DNA from: a virus
Direction: 5' to 3' (one strand)
Length of the DNA: 64,000 bases
Virus record (IMG/VR): IMGVR_UViG_3300035703_000082
Span: 1-64,000 of that record
The first letter of the stretch is position 1; each line of letters opens with the position of its first letter. The notes under the pieces are model-generated. The model saw nothing but the letters and a program-made list of their open reading frames with translations. It was not told where the DNA came from and did not search any database. Made by a program: the position numbers and the translations under genes. Below, piece after piece: positions 20,501 to 28,613 of the stretch.

Positions 20501-23500
20501 ACGTTGCCGCTTGCTGGGCCTGCAATGGTGAGAGACTTCATCCTGATGCCACCAGTGACAGCATTCACCGTGGCTGTGTAAGCTGTGGCGTTGGACAAAC
20601 TGTCAAAAACAACATCATCATGGCTTCTCGGCACAGACGCGCCTGAGCCGCCACCAGACGACGTAGACCAGCGGGCGGTGTCGCTCCAGTTGCCTGTGCC
20701 ACCAACCCAGTAGCGTGTGCTGTCGGCAGGCTTGGCTGTGCGGTAGACAGGCGCTGCTGCCGTGCCTGTGCTGTTGGCACCTGCGTAGAACTCACCAGGG
20801 CTTGTGGCGGCAAAGCCAATGGAGCCCATCGCAAGGTAGTCGATGCTGTCTGTACAGGCTCCAGCGAGGATGTGGGCAGTGCCTGTGCCAGTGAGCGTGA
20901 CGACGTTGCCTGCTGTACCTGTCACCGTCCATTTGCCGAAGGTCTGTGCCGTGCTGCCAAGGGCAATGGTGTGGGCTACGGTTTTGGTCGAAGCGAGTTC
21001 GGTGAATTGGTTGTTGCCGACTATGGTCAGCGTGCTGGTGCCAGTTGTGCCGCCAATGGTGAGTTTGTTGTAGGAGAGGAATCCACCAGCGAAAGTGCGG
21101 GCGGTTGTGCTGGTGTCAGACAAAACAATGTTGGCAGTGTTTTTATAGAAGTTGAGGTTGGTTGTGGTTGGTGTATTCCAAACAGTGCCCGTGCCAGCCA
21201 ATGTCCAAGTGCCAGAACCCATTTTTAGCGTTCTTGCTGTAGACCCTGTAATGGATACTACCCCAGCCGTGACGTTATACGACACAGCGTCAAACGTGCC
21301 AGATGTTAGGGCCAGGGTACGTGTTGAGCCAAGCGACAACGCATCAGCAAGCTGGACAACACCAGTAACGGAATCTATCGTGATAGGACACCCAAACGTA
21401 ATACCGTTACTGGTGATGGTCTGCGTTCCACGTTTGGCGAACGTGATCGTGCCTGTCGTACTAGATGACGTCACACCCGTGCCAAACTTCCAATCGCCAT
21501 AAACAAACGGAGTGTTAGTGCTGGTGGTGAGCGTCATCGCACTAGTCCGCAACGACGCATCAAACGTGCCGATGTTCCAAGCAGCATTGATGGTGATGGT
21601 GCCCGTCACACTACCAGCAGCTTCATCAAACACAGCCGTGTCTTGTGCCAGCGGGAACTGATTGATGTCGGGCGTTCCACCAGACGATGGTGCCCAAGCC
21701 GTTGCAGACCAGTTCTGTGCTCCAGCAAGGTTCCAATAGACGGTCTTGGCCGCAGGGAAGGTGATGCCGCTGTTGCCGCCACAGTCGCCTGCACGGGTCG
21801 GAGAAGAGCCTGCTGCGGTGCCGGTAATGGTGATGTCGCGGAAGTCGCAGTCTGTGGCCGACAGTGTGCCCACAGTGAGTGTGCGGGTGGTGCCGAGGGT
21901 GTTTGAACGGACGAAGACGCGACGAACAGGGGAAGCGCCTGCAACGGTGAGGGTGCCGGTGATGGTGAAATTTCCGTTTACAGAAAGCGTCGCAAAACCC
22001 GCCGTTGTTGGTGCGGTAACAGTAATGTTGTTAAATGTGGCTGCCCCCGTAAGCCCATAAGTAATTGTAGGGCTACCGACTCTATTAAAGTTAAAATTGT
22101 AGAAAGTCAACCCACTTCCGGATGTAGAAGCTACTTCGATACTCCCAAGAGAGTTTATTGTTGATATTGTTGAAGTCCCTGCGTTAAAAGTAAAATTAGT
22201 TGTATTTCCAAAAGCACAAGCAGTGTTGCCATCGGTTGTAACTGTACTCGACCCCAGTGTTATCGTCCTGACGTTGCTGTTGCTGGACGACAGAGAGCCT
22301 GCGGTGACGTTGTAGTTTTTGGTGTCGAAGGTGCCGTTGGTGATGGTGAGGGTGTTACCACCGATGTTTAGCGCGTCGGCGAGTTCGACTGTGCCGCCGT
22401 AGGAATCGACGGTGATTGCACCTGAAAGAGTCTTCCCGGCGCTAGTAATAGTCTGTGTATTACGACCTGAAAATGACAAGATATTAGAATAGCTTTGAGT
22501 TACCCCACTACCAAGCACCCAATTTCCATACACCGTGTAAGCCGTCGATCCAGCCAACGTCATCGCGTTCGTGCGCGTAGACATCGTGACCGTACCTGTG
22601 TACGGAACCGCGCTATCAAGCGTCACCGTAGCCGACGTATTCAGCCCCGTGTTCTCGATAACAGCCGTGTCTTGGGCCAGCGGGAAGTTGTCCGTGCTGA
22701 CCGCGCCGCCAGAGCTTGCGGCCCAGTTGTTGCCGCTCCAGTTGCCACCAGCGGCTTGGTTCCAGTAGACGGTCTTTGGCGTGCTGAAGGTGATGCCTCT
22801 GCAGCCTCTCAGGTCTCCAACACGCGTGCCGCTGATGGGCGCGGCTGTGCCGATGACGTAAATGTCTCGGAAGTCTGCGTCGGTCAGGCTTGGGGCTGAG
22901 TTGATGGTGAGGGTTTGGGCGATGCCGTAGGTGGTGCCTCTGAACCAGACTCTGCGGTTGCCTGCTGTGCCGGTGGTGGAGAGGGTGCCGTTGATGGTCT
23001 GGCGGGAGTCGAAGGTGACTTGACGAACGCCTGCGGAAGATGGTGCTGTGATTGTTAGGTTGTTGAAGGTGTTGGGGCCTGCTATTGTTAACAGATTAGA
23101 GGTGGCTGCTGTTGCAGATACATTATAAAAAGTAAAACCTGCCGCAGCGCCTAAAGTAATATTCGTAGCACTATGAGTTAATTGAATAGTAGATGTTCCT
23201 GCGTTAAAAGTAAGATTGGTAGATAAGGTGAATACAAGAGGATTATTACCACTCAAGGATACAGTACTACTACCTAAATTAATGGTTCTTGCAACAGAAG
23301 TTGACGAGTCAATGGCAAATGCCGAAAGATTGTAATTGGCTGTATCAAATATGCCTTGAGTTATTGTAAAATTTCCCCCGGCTGAGATTGTTAGCGCATC
23401 ACCTAGTGTTACTGTACCTCCCGGAGCATTAATACCAAGCGTTTGAATAGTTTTTCCGGCAGTGGTCAAAGTTCCCGTGCCAGTTATTATTAGCGCCCCG

Positions 23501-23781
23501 GTATATGTAAACGTCATCCCTGCCGCAAGTACTAGCCCGCCTCCTAAAGTAATAGGAGAACTGCCCGCCAACGCTCCCGTAAATCCTGTGCAGTTGATGG
23601 ACTTGGCACCAGTGTTGCCGGTAGAGATGGTGCAGGTGCCGGTGGAGGCAGCGTCAAAGAAAACGTCGTCAGCGCTGGTAGGGACGCTAGCCCCTCCAGC
23701 GCCACCAGACGTAGCTGACCACTTGGTTCCGGCAGTGCCGTCCCAAGCTGCTGTACCACCAACCCAGTACCTGTCAGCCAT
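17545..23781 (-). CDS. Giant repetitive tail adhesin, 2078 aa
   Basis: Largest complete gene of the window. It begins MADRYWVGGTAAWDG and a related unit reappears near residue 1000 (STRYWVGGTGNWSD), so two long arms look duplicated. Within them, blocks around FPLAQDTAVIENTG, FPLAQDTAVFDEA and FPLAQDTCFFEATG recur three times. Ser/Thr/Gly-rich short strands (TLGSSTV, TFNAGTS, RTITLGS) repeat throughout, as in parallel beta-helix adhesins. The last 400 or so residues are about fifteen degenerate units of roughly 22 residues containing LSDTATGADA. No protease or glycosidase motif seen. Host-surface binding or long-fibre function is inferred from size, repeats and position next to the fibre gene. 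Confidence 0.8.
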   Translation of the reverse strand: MADRYWVGGTAAWDGTAGTKWSATSGGAGGASVPTSADDVFFDAASTGTCTISTGNTGAKSINCTGFTGALAGSSPITLGGGLVLAAGMTFTYTGALIITGTGTLTTAGKTIQTLGINAPGGTVTLGDALTISAGGNFTITQGIFDTANYNLSAFAIDSSTSVARTINLGSSTVSLSGNNPLVFTLSTNLTFNAGTSTIQLTHSATNITLGAAAGFTFYNVSATAATSNLLTIAGPNTFNNLTITAPSSAGVRQVTFDSRQTINGTLSTTGTAGNRRVWFRGTTYGIAQTLTINSAPSLTDADFRDIYVIGTAAPISGTRVGDLRGCRGITFSTPKTVYWNQAAGGNWSGNNWAASSGGAVSTDNFPLAQDTAVIENTGLNTSATVTLDSAVPYTGTVTMSTRTNAMTLAGSTAYTVYGNWVLGSGVTQSYSNILSFSGRNTQTITSAGKTLSGAITVDSYGGTVELADALNIGGNTLTITNGTFDTKNYNVTAGSLSSSNSNVRTITLGSSTVTTDGNTACAFGNTTNFTFNAGTSTISTINSLGSIEVASTSGSGLTFYNFNFNRVGSPTITYGLTGAATFNNITVTAPTTAGFATLSVNGNFTITGTLTVAGASPVRRVFVRSNTLGTTRTLTVGTLSATDCDFRDITITGTAAGSSPTRAGDCGGNSGITFPAAKTVYWNLAGAQNWSATAWAPSSGGTPDINQFPLAQDTAVFDEAAGSVTGTITINAAWNIGTFDASLRTSAMTLTTSTNTPFVYGDWKFGTGVTSSSTTGTITFAKRGTQTITSNGITFGCPITIDSVTGVVQLADALSLGSTRTLALTSGTFDAVSYNVTAGVVSITGSTARTLKMGSGTWTLAGTGTVWNTPTTTNLNFYKNTANIVLSDTSTTARTFAGGFLSYNKLTIGGTTGTSTLTIVGNNQFTELASTKTVAHTIALGSTAQTFGKWTVTGTAGNVVTLTGTGTAHILAGACTDSIDYLAMGSIGFAATSPGEFYAGANSTGTAAAPVYRTAKPADSTRYWVGGTGNWSDTARWSTSSGGGSGASVPRSHDDVVFDSLSNATAYTATVNAVTGGIRMKSLTIAGPASGNVTLAGSTAIDGIHGNVTLPATGLTRTYTGAITLSGSTSGKTLTTNGVTLASTITVNGVGCEWALGSALNSGTGQFIIREGGLDLSSYNLTAGELTLSSTPANTTKDVKFSSGTITLSSGFTFNTTETSRSSFTFNAGTSQLNISASGITFSGNNQTFYNVAFTSTSAGTVTINGANSFNNLSFTGITSAGLKIISVTANQTITGTFTCSAGTNATMRHFVRSDTIGTTRTLTCAAVSLTDVDFRDITIAGAAAPASGTRIGDCKGNSGVTFTAAANKYWNLAAGGNWGGAIGWATSSGGTPNINDFPLAQDTCFFEATGLNSGATVTINAAYNIGTIDMSARTTNTMTLARSVEPTIYGNWINGTGVSLSNNINTTFSGRTSQTLTSAGQTFTGGITVNSPSGSLTLQDAFTSNATSLTLTMGTFDAGAYSVTMSAGALSSSNSNTRTIAVGSGTWTLAGSGTAWNAATSTNLTVTGTGTISLTSASAKTFAGGGVSYSGITLNQGGAGTLTISSNNTFANITNTYKATGATTINFGTTTQTVGNFTAAGESGRVLTLTGTSASSPATLVLTSGTVTTPDYLTITGIRAYDLNTTWYAGANSTNNGSLGWLFQAAGGTTFNVSFSDTATGADAFSAALTLSASFSDTTTGSDTISAGLVFVVSLSDTATGADASSVVASVFGAQTAETVGIQDTLTVTASLSVALSDAASLVDSPTALVDFTASFADTAVASDAIAGGYVVLTAISESATGADAFAVAASVFTPSLTDTVTGTDAVVVLASSFSAEVSDTVVSTDAPDAAGSVFGSSLSDTATLFDLPSVAASTFGAALSDTATGADAPAALMVFPASFSDTATGSDALAAKMVFATAVAELAAGADATSALVIFVSAVNETAQGLDSPAVAASTFNPVVQGLVLALDAPAVAGSTFNVSLSDGGTITDVVVGGYLWNPIDDNQNPNWQNVVTAQSPGWVQINDTQAPGWTEIQT

Positions 23782-23784
23782 CTC

Positions 23785-24057
23785 TTATACCTTGTAGTAC
23801 CAGACGCCGTCGATCTCGACCAGCTTTGCGCCAGACGGAGGCACACCCTCTAGTTTCTGATACACCTCACCAGCAATCTCTTTGGTCGTCTCAGGCTCCG
23901 GTGCAGGCGGCGCAGTCACTACAGCAATCCAGTTGTCTCGCCGCTGCTCCTTCATCGCCTCAATCTCAGCCTCTGTGAAGCCGTGATCATCAGGCAGATG
24001 AAGAGCGTCTGCAAACTTGCCGTGGGGGGTGTCGAAGGAGAAGTCAATCTTAATCAT
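23785..24057 (-). CDS. Small hypothetical protein upstream of the adhesin, 90 aa
   Basis: Start chosen at ATG 24057 (MIKIDFSFDTPHGK) because the in-frame TTG at 24066 is unlikely. It contains an acidic N-terminal part and a PAPEPET linker, ending LVEIDGVWYYKV. It is the first gene after a stem-loop terminator at 24,071-24,094 and lies 3 bases before the adhesin start, so both probably form one unit. No family recognised. Confidence 0.6.
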   Translation of the reverse strand: MIKIDFSFDTPHGKFADALHLPDDHGFTEAEIEAMKEQRRDNWIAVVTAPPAPEPETTKEIAGEVYQKLEGVPPSGAKLVEIDGVWYYKV

Positions 24058-24060
24058 GGT

Positions 24061-24098
24061 CTTCAAAGAAAGACACCCGCCTAGACGGGTGTCTTTTT
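24061..24098 (-). terminator. Bidirectional rho-independent terminator
   Basis: Perfect 9-bp stem AGACACCCG (24071-24079) with CGGGTGTCT (24086-24094) and a 6-base loop. T-tracts follow on both strands (TTTT at 24095-24098 on plus; TTCTTTG on minus). It lies between the 192-aa structural gene and the adhesin unit, so it should reduce late read-through into the adhesin and stop antisense transcripts. Confidence 0.8.
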
Positions 24099-24113
24099 CA
24101 GGGTTGCTGAAGA

Positions 24114-24692
24114 TCAGGCCGCATCGAGGGAAAAAGTGTAACTAACATTCAGCGTGTCTCCGTTAGCCACCGTTCGATCACCCGGCGCGGCAAAGTCGGC
24201 GGCCGAGAACAACGTACCCGTCGTCCCGCCCTTGGTGTTGTTGGAAGTTAGGAACGCCCCACCAATAGTTGCCGATGCATTGATGTTGAACGATGCGGGG
24301 GATGCTGTATTGCTGATGACCGAAGGATCTGCCGTCGTTGCGGTACCGAACGTGCAGGTGGGGCGGTTAGCGTTGCTATAGCCCGTCTCCTCCGTCCATC
24401 CCGCATGGCTCGCCATCGTGTTACCCGCCGCAGGGTTGTTGCTCGACGCAGCGCCGTAAAGGCCGATGTACCACGTAGTGATGGCTGCTTGGCCACCCAA
24501 AGCTGCGGCGTTCATATACTGAAGGCCCTCGTTGACCACGAGGTTGTGGGACTCCGCCTCCCACTTCAGCACGCCAGCCTTGTCAAAACACTGGAGTTTG
24601 AAGACCCCACCAGCCTTGGCGCGGGCATCCGGCTCGACCTTGCGCACAACGGACGCCGCCATCGTATCGACGGCCTTGGATTTGATCAGCAT
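24114..24692 (-). CDS. Putative virion structural protein, 192 aa
   Basis: Helical basic N-terminus (about 1-35) and then a Gly/Ala/Asn-rich beta domain with WYIGLYGAASSNNPAAG and a Trp-rich loop. Similar proteins lie between adaptor and fibre genes in related short-tailed phages. ATG at 24692. Structural role is inferred from position and composition. Confidence 0.65.
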   Translation of the reverse strand: MLIKSKAVDTMAASVVRKVEPDARAKAGGVFKLQCFDKAGVLKWEAESHNLVVNEGLQYMNAAALGGQAAITTWYIGLYGAASSNNPAAGNTMASHAGWTEETGYSNANRPTCTFGTATTADPSVISNTASPASFNINASATIGGAFLTSNNTKGGTTGTLFSAADFAAPGDRTVANGDTLNVSYTFSLDAA

Positions 24693-24701
24693 GATGTTTC
24701 C

Positions 24702-25118
24702 TTATGCAAAGCGCAACAGCGCAGTTGAGGCGGTTGCCGCCGGGAGTTGAACAGTGAACGTACCTGATGCGGTCTTATCGGCGCCGAAGTCGATGACAGC
24801 TATGGCGCGGTCGGCCTTGCTGACGTTGTAGATCAGCGCACCCCGGCAGACAAACGATGCACCGGACCATACCGGGTTGTTAAACGTCAGATACGCCGTG
24901 GTGCCAGAGAGCAGGACTTGAGCCCCGGTGATGATCTCACCGCCAGCGGTGTACCCTGCGCCGACAACTTCACCAGCGGTCGTGTAAACCGTCGTGGCTT
25001 GGCTCAGGTTCGCGTTGGCCGTGTACAAGGCCATCTTCAGCGTGTCCGTGTCAAGATCATGAATGCCCAGCCAGGACTCCTGCTTGAACGAAGAACACAT
25101 TCCCTGGAGGATAGGCAT
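24702..25118 (-). CDS. Putative virion structural protein, 138 aa
   Basis: Compact beta-rich protein: MPILQGMCSSFKQESWLGIHDL, then a Gly/Thr-rich half ending in VIDFGADKTASGTFTVQLP. It looks like the small tail-attached proteins that accompany adaptors in podoviruses. Nine bases separate it from the next gene. No enzyme motif seen. Confidence 0.65.
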   Translation of the reverse strand: MPILQGMCSSFKQESWLGIHDLDTDTLKMALYTANANLSQATTVYTTAGEVVGAGYTAGGEIITGAQVLLSGTTAYLTFNNPVWSGASFVCRGALIYNVSKADRAIAVIDFGADKTASGTFTVQLPAATASTALLRFA

Positions 25119-25121
25119 GGC

Positions 25122-25775
25122 TTACCTCACAGGATTGCGCACTTGACCGCTTCGATAAGCGTCCATGCGGTTCTTCCCGTCACCCAGGTTCTTGAGCAGT
25201 ACGAACGATTCGTTGAACTGATTCTGGTACATCGCCATCAGATCTTGCTCAGTCTTCATAAACCGACCCGCCTCAACCATGACGGCGTTAAACAACACGC
25301 TATCAAAGTTGTCACCCAGCCATGACGTAGTGGCCGTGACGATGCTCTCCGGGTAGTAGAAGTAGTGTAGTTCTGCAGTGAACCCTGCGGCAGGCGTGGG
25401 GCCCAAGATGAAGGTCAGTTCCGTTGGCAGGTTATAGACCGGGCCGAACAGCGCGTAGTACTTCGGAGTACCTGTGACCGTTGGATTTGGGTAGCTTTCC
25501 CGAATGAAGTTGACATCCTTGTCGATCAGGAATGTGTATTCACCGCCGCCCGTGGGAAACACCGCAAGAGAGTAGACCGACAAAAAGTCGTTGGGCGCAG
25601 CAAGGTATTGATTCCCGGCACTGATGGTGCCGGTCATGTTCTTGCGAAGCGCGGGAAGTTGAACGCTGTTGTAGATCTTCTGCTCTGCCAGCTTCGTGAG
25701 CAACGCAAAGTCAGTAGCCGAGAACGTGTTCTCGGTCGTATCCTCAACAGCGGTCTTCAGCTCAGTGTAGTTCAC
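25122..25775 (-). CDS. Head-tail adaptor-like protein, 217 aa
   Basis: Starts at GTG (GTGA overlap with the preceding stop). N-terminal helices (TELKTAVEDTTENTF, ALLTKLAEQKIYN) then a beta-sandwich middle with LAAPNDFLSVYSL and a C-terminal helical part (VMVEAGRFMKTEQDLMAMYQNQF). This layout is that of phage adaptor proteins of SU10-like short-tailed phages that bind the portal. A second adaptor-like gene lies at 26.6 kb, so this could be the further ring or a paralogue. Confidence 0.7.
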   Translation of the reverse strand: MNYTELKTAVEDTTENTFSATDFALLTKLAEQKIYNSVQLPALRKNMTGTISAGNQYLAAPNDFLSVYSLAVFPTGGGEYTFLIDKDVNFIRESYPNPTVTGTPKYYALFGPVYNLPTELTFILGPTPAAGFTAELHYFYYPESIVTATTSWLGDNFDSVLFNAVMVEAGRFMKTEQDLMAMYQNQFNESFVLLKNLGDGKNRMDAYRSGQVRNPVR

Positions 25776-25951
25776 GCCATCGGCCCCCGGGCCATGAAGC
25801 CCTTGGTTTGAGCCTTACCGCCGCGCACCTTGATGCCGGAGGTCTTGGCCGCAGGCGGGCACGGGGCGGTGGACTCAGCGCCCACGACAAGGCGCGGGGG
25901 AGTGCGCTCGGAGACGCCTACAGAGGGCGTGGCGACTCGTTTGGCCTTCAT
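25772..25951 (-). CDS. Small basic Gly/Lys-rich protein, 59 aa
   Basis: Starts at ATG 25951, one base after the stop of the next upstream small gene. Basic, with KVRGGKAQTKGFMARG near the C-terminus. Belongs to the group of small KGG-type proteins scattered through the late block. Function unknown; nucleic-acid association is possible but inferred only from charge. Confidence 0.55.
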   Translation of the reverse strand: MKAKRVATPSVGVSERTPPRLVVGAESTAPCPPAAKTSGIKVRGGKAQTKGFMARGPMA

Positions 25952-25952
25952 G

Positions 25953-26126
25953 TCACTTCCCCTTGCGCCCGACCGGGCCTTGGTTAGCGACGCGGGCCAT
26001 GTTGCGGCCCATCTGCTGAGCGGCTTGCGTGGTGACACCGCCCTTGGCGAGCTTGGCACCGGGGCCGTGGGCAACGCCCGCGGGCTTCTTGGCGTGGGCC
26101 CGGAGGGCTTTCATGGCGTCTTTCAT
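25953..26126 (-). CDS. Small basic KGG protein, 57 aa
   Basis: Predicted from the minus strand: MKDAMKALRAHAKKPAGVAH, then GAKLAKGGVTTQAAQQMG. AGGAG lies a few bases upstream of the ATG. The LAKGG core recurs in other small proteins of this region. Stop and next start are separated by one base, so it is co-translated with its neighbour. Confidence 0.6.
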   Translation of the reverse strand: MKDAMKALRAHAKKPAGVAHGPGAKLAKGGVTTQAAQQMGRNMARVANQGPVGRKGK

Positions 26127-26177
26127 CTTCAACTCCTTTGGGCTACGCCCACGTGAATGATAGCGCCAACAGGCGCG

Positions 26178-26603
26178 TTAGGAAACAGTGACTTGCCCAA
26201 CTTCTCCCCGCCCGACCAAGAGGTTCGGCGTGAGCGGGTCCGTGAAATCTCTTGCACCGCCAATCGGGTTCCAACCCCACTGGGTGACCAGCATGCCCTC
26301 GCCGGGGAAGCCGTCTTGGTTCGGTCCAGTGCCACTGGTGTTGGTGAGTTGTAGGCCGTTGGTGCCGGACTGATACCACGTATTGGTGTCCGGGCGTGGG
26401 TCACGGATGGCCTGGGGGTCACTTACGGGGAACATCCCAAGCTGCAGTTGCGGCTGATCCGGCGTCCAACACTGCTGACAAGCCTTGATCTGTGTCTGTT
26501 TGGTCTTGACGACGAGGTTCTTCAGTTTCTTCAGGTCAAAACGAAAGCCACAAACGTCGCAAAAACCGAACGCTTTTCTTCCGTTTGCGAAGCGATTAGC
26601 CAT
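26178..26603 (-). CDS. Zinc-ribbon structural-region protein, 141 aa
   Basis: Two CxxC knuckles (C15, C18 in FGFCDVCGF; C42, C45 in ACQQCW) form a probable zinc ribbon at the N-terminus. The rest is Gly/Asn/Thr-rich with PNQDGFPGEGMLVTQWGWNP. Located between adaptor-like genes, so it is probably a virion or assembly protein whose zinc site is structural. Confidence 0.65.
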   Translation of the reverse strand: MANRFANGRKAFGFCDVCGFRFDLKKLKNLVVKTKQTQIKACQQCWTPDQPQLQLGMFPVSDPQAIRDPRPDTNTWYQSGTNGLQLTNTSGTGPNQDGFPGEGMLVTQWGWNPIGGARDFTDPLTPNLLVGRGEVGQVTVS

Positions 26604-26609
26604 GTCAGA

Positions 26610-27305
26610 TCACGAGATGAATTGTTGACGCGGGACAAAGCGCACTGCGCTTTTGTCGCGATCTTCCGCCATAGCTAAATCAAGATCCTGATCGTATTGC
26701 GCTTTGAGCATAGGGATGCGTTCTGCGGCCTGAGGAATCTTCAGTGCCAGATAGTAGGCAAGACCAGAAATCAACGGCGGGATAAAACGGAACGGAATGT
26801 CTTGTGTATAAGTTCCGCCTGTGCCCGGATCTTGTAGCCTACGCAAGCGCCAATACACAAACTGATACACGCCTGTCTGGTCGGGCGTGGGCCACACGAC
26901 GATCTGGGGCGTCGGGGCTTGGCGGTTGATCCACACCTGAATGGGCCGCGCCTGCTGGAGCTTGTTGGGGATCGAAGAGTAGGTGCTGACGCTGATGCGC
27001 GTGATGGTCAGATCGACCTGAGTCGAGACGTTGCCTGCCCCCGTGCGGATGACATGCTCCAAGAGGTCAACGGTGTCCTGCGGGAGGTTGTAGGTGTTGG
27101 TGCCCTGCGTCAAGTTGATTGCACTGCTGTCAATAGTCCAAAGATTTATACCTAAATTTGACCACCCAGCCAGTAGTATGGACAGCGAACGCCGCGCAGT
27201 ACGCAAGTCATAGCCTGTCCTGAGTTCCGAAGCGCACCGCTCATGCGCTTCTTCAACAATCTCATTTAGGTCTGGATTCCAAACGGCAACACCGGAAGTG
27301 GTCAT
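26610..27305 (-). CDS. Phage adaptor-like protein, 231 aa
   Basis: N-terminal helical part with EAHERCASELRTGYDLRTARRSL, then a beta region with TYNLPQDTVDLLEHVI and VYQFVYWRLRRL, and a helical end (GLAYYLALKIPQAAERIPML). This order matches adaptor proteins binding under the portal. ATG at 27305 overlaps the stop of the GIY-YIG gene by ATGA. Functions in portal-tail connection; inferred from family resemblance. Confidence 0.72.
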   Translation of the reverse strand: MTTSGVAVWNPDLNEIVEEAHERCASELRTGYDLRTARRSLSILLAGWSNLGINLWTIDSSAINLTQGTNTYNLPQDTVDLLEHVIRTGAGNVSTQVDLTITRISVSTYSSIPNKLQQARPIQVWINRQAPTPQIVVWPTPDQTGVYQFVYWRLRRLQDPGTGGTYTQDIPFRFIPPLISGLAYYLALKIPQAAERIPMLKAQYDQDLDLAMAEDRDKSAVRFVPRQQFIS

Positions 27306-28141
27306 TTTTCTTTCCTAAACGCCCAGCCTTTTGAGCGTGCCTGTCTTCTAATTGCCTGCGAAATAGCTTGTAGGCTTACACCGAGTTCATCTGATGCAGC
27401 TTTTAGTGTGCCCCAACGCTTTTCTCCATGTACGGGATGGACACCAACAACTGCCGTCGCCATATGGTTAGCTGCACCACGCTGACGATCCCCTTGGCCG
27501 TAAAAAGGGTTCTTTTCGCCGCGTAGCAAGCCTTTGGCTTGCATCAAAGCCGCGTGCTCAGGACGTTTTTTACCGCGCCAAGGATTGTTTAGTGAAAGAG
27601 CGGCTTTATGCTCCGCCGACAGCGTGCGACCTTTTTGCCACAGCAAAGCTGCCGCACTCATTTTTATTTTTGTTTCTTCAGAATGCTTACGCGTTTTACC
27701 GATAGCCGATAGTTTTGCGCGAGTCTCTTCTGAAACAACACGAAGTTTCGCCGCTGCACTCATTTTTGCCCGCGCTTCCGGCGTTTTAGATAACGCTCTT
27801 AGCTTTGCTCTTGTTTCGTCACTACGTTTGATTCCTAGCAGTGCTTTCGAGATTGCCGCCGCCACGTCAGGGTGGGAAGACGGTGCGATATCACCGCGAT
27901 CCAAAATGTTTACAAGGGTGCCGAAGGGTCTAAAGTGCGCGATAACAGCGGCCTCTTCTTCAATGGCTTGCGCTTGGGTCAGCCCGTCAGCCAACAAAAT
28001 GACTTCGTAGCCGTACTTCGCCACCGTATGCTGCCAGTGCGCGTTGCGACCGCGCGTAGACCATGCACGCTGCCGCGTACCCTTACCGATGTAAAACAAC
28101 GTGTTGTCGGGTTTAGCGTGAGCGTACACGTAGTAGGTCAT
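27302..28141 (-). CDS. GIY-YIG homing endonuclease, free-standing, 279 aa
   Basis: N-terminal GIY-YIG type domain: YYVYAHAKP, then FYIGKGTRQRAW. Middle part (about 120-230) has NUMOD3-like repeats (KSETRAKLRALSK-, SEETRAKLSAIGK-like) that bind DNA in homing nucleases. C-terminus is a HTH-like NUMOD unit (DELGVSLQAISQAIRR). It sits between a DUF5872-like gene and an adaptor-like gene with ATGA overlaps on both sides, so it rides the operon. Probably a selfish gene; it has no intron or intein partner visible at its own borders. Confidence 0.88.
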   Translation of the reverse strand: MTYYVYAHAKPDNTLFYIGKGTRQRAWSTRGRNAHWQHTVAKYGYEVILLADGLTQAQAIEEEAAVIAHFRPFGTLVNILDRGDIAPSSHPDVAAAISKALLGIKRSDETRAKLRALSKTPEARAKMSAAAKLRVVSEETRAKLSAIGKTRKHSEETKIKMSAAALLWQKGRTLSAEHKAALSLNNPWRGKKRPEHAALMQAKGLLRGEKNPFYGQGDRQRGAANHMATAVVGVHPVHGEKRWGTLKAASDELGVSLQAISQAIRRQARSKGWAFRKEK

Positions 28142-28371
28142 CTAAACCTCGCCGTCTTCTGCGCTATGCCCTTGGGTTGCTTGACAAACTGCTTGCCCGC
28201 TGCCTTACCTGCCCGCTTCGCTCGCGTTGTTGCGGCGTACTCAGCAGGGCTGAGTGCCTTGATTGCCGCCTCCGGGAGATAGCGCTCGCCGGTCTTTGAC
28301 GAAGGCTTGCCGCTCCGCGTTGTCCAACGCTGCTCTGTCCAATCCTTAAGGGATTTCTGAGGGGCTTTCAC
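28138..28371 (-). CDS. DUF5872-like small basic protein, 77 aa
   Basis: Contains SGKPSSKTGERYLPEAAIKALS and a basic tail (AGKAAGKQFVKQPKG). This matches a small widespread phage family I know as DUF5872, though I could not search. GTG start with GTGA overlap. Function not established. Confidence 0.65.
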   Translation of the reverse strand: MKAPQKSLKDWTEQRWTTRSGKPSSKTGERYLPEAAIKALSPAEYAATTRAKRAGKAAGKQFVKQPKGIAQKTARFR

Positions 28372-28613
28372 TTGTACCCACCGCCGCGTTGTTTGTACTG
28401 CTTAGCAAGCAGTTGTGCCTTCCTCGCGCTCCATTGCCCTGCAGCGGTGCCTTGTGTCTCGCGTGCCTTGATGGACTCAAAGAGCGCCTTACGCATCCCG
28501 GGCTTGGTGTAGTTGCCCGCCTCGTTGACGCGGCTCTCGCCGCCCTTGGCGAAGGCTTTCGCCTTGGGCATCTTGGCGGGGTTGATGCACCCCATCCCAC
28601 GGGAAGCCCTCAT
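28368..28613 (-). CDS. Small basic protein, 81 aa
   Basis: Begins MRASRGMGCINPAKMPKAKA, with FAKGGESRVNEAGNYTKPGM. A basic, single-domain protein that belongs to the KGG cluster. Coupled by ATGA to the upstream gene. No function can be assigned. Confidence 0.6.
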   Translation of the reverse strand: MRASRGMGCINPAKMPKAKAFAKGGESRVNEAGNYTKPGMRKALFESIKARETQGTAAGQWSARKAQLLAKQYKQRGGGYK

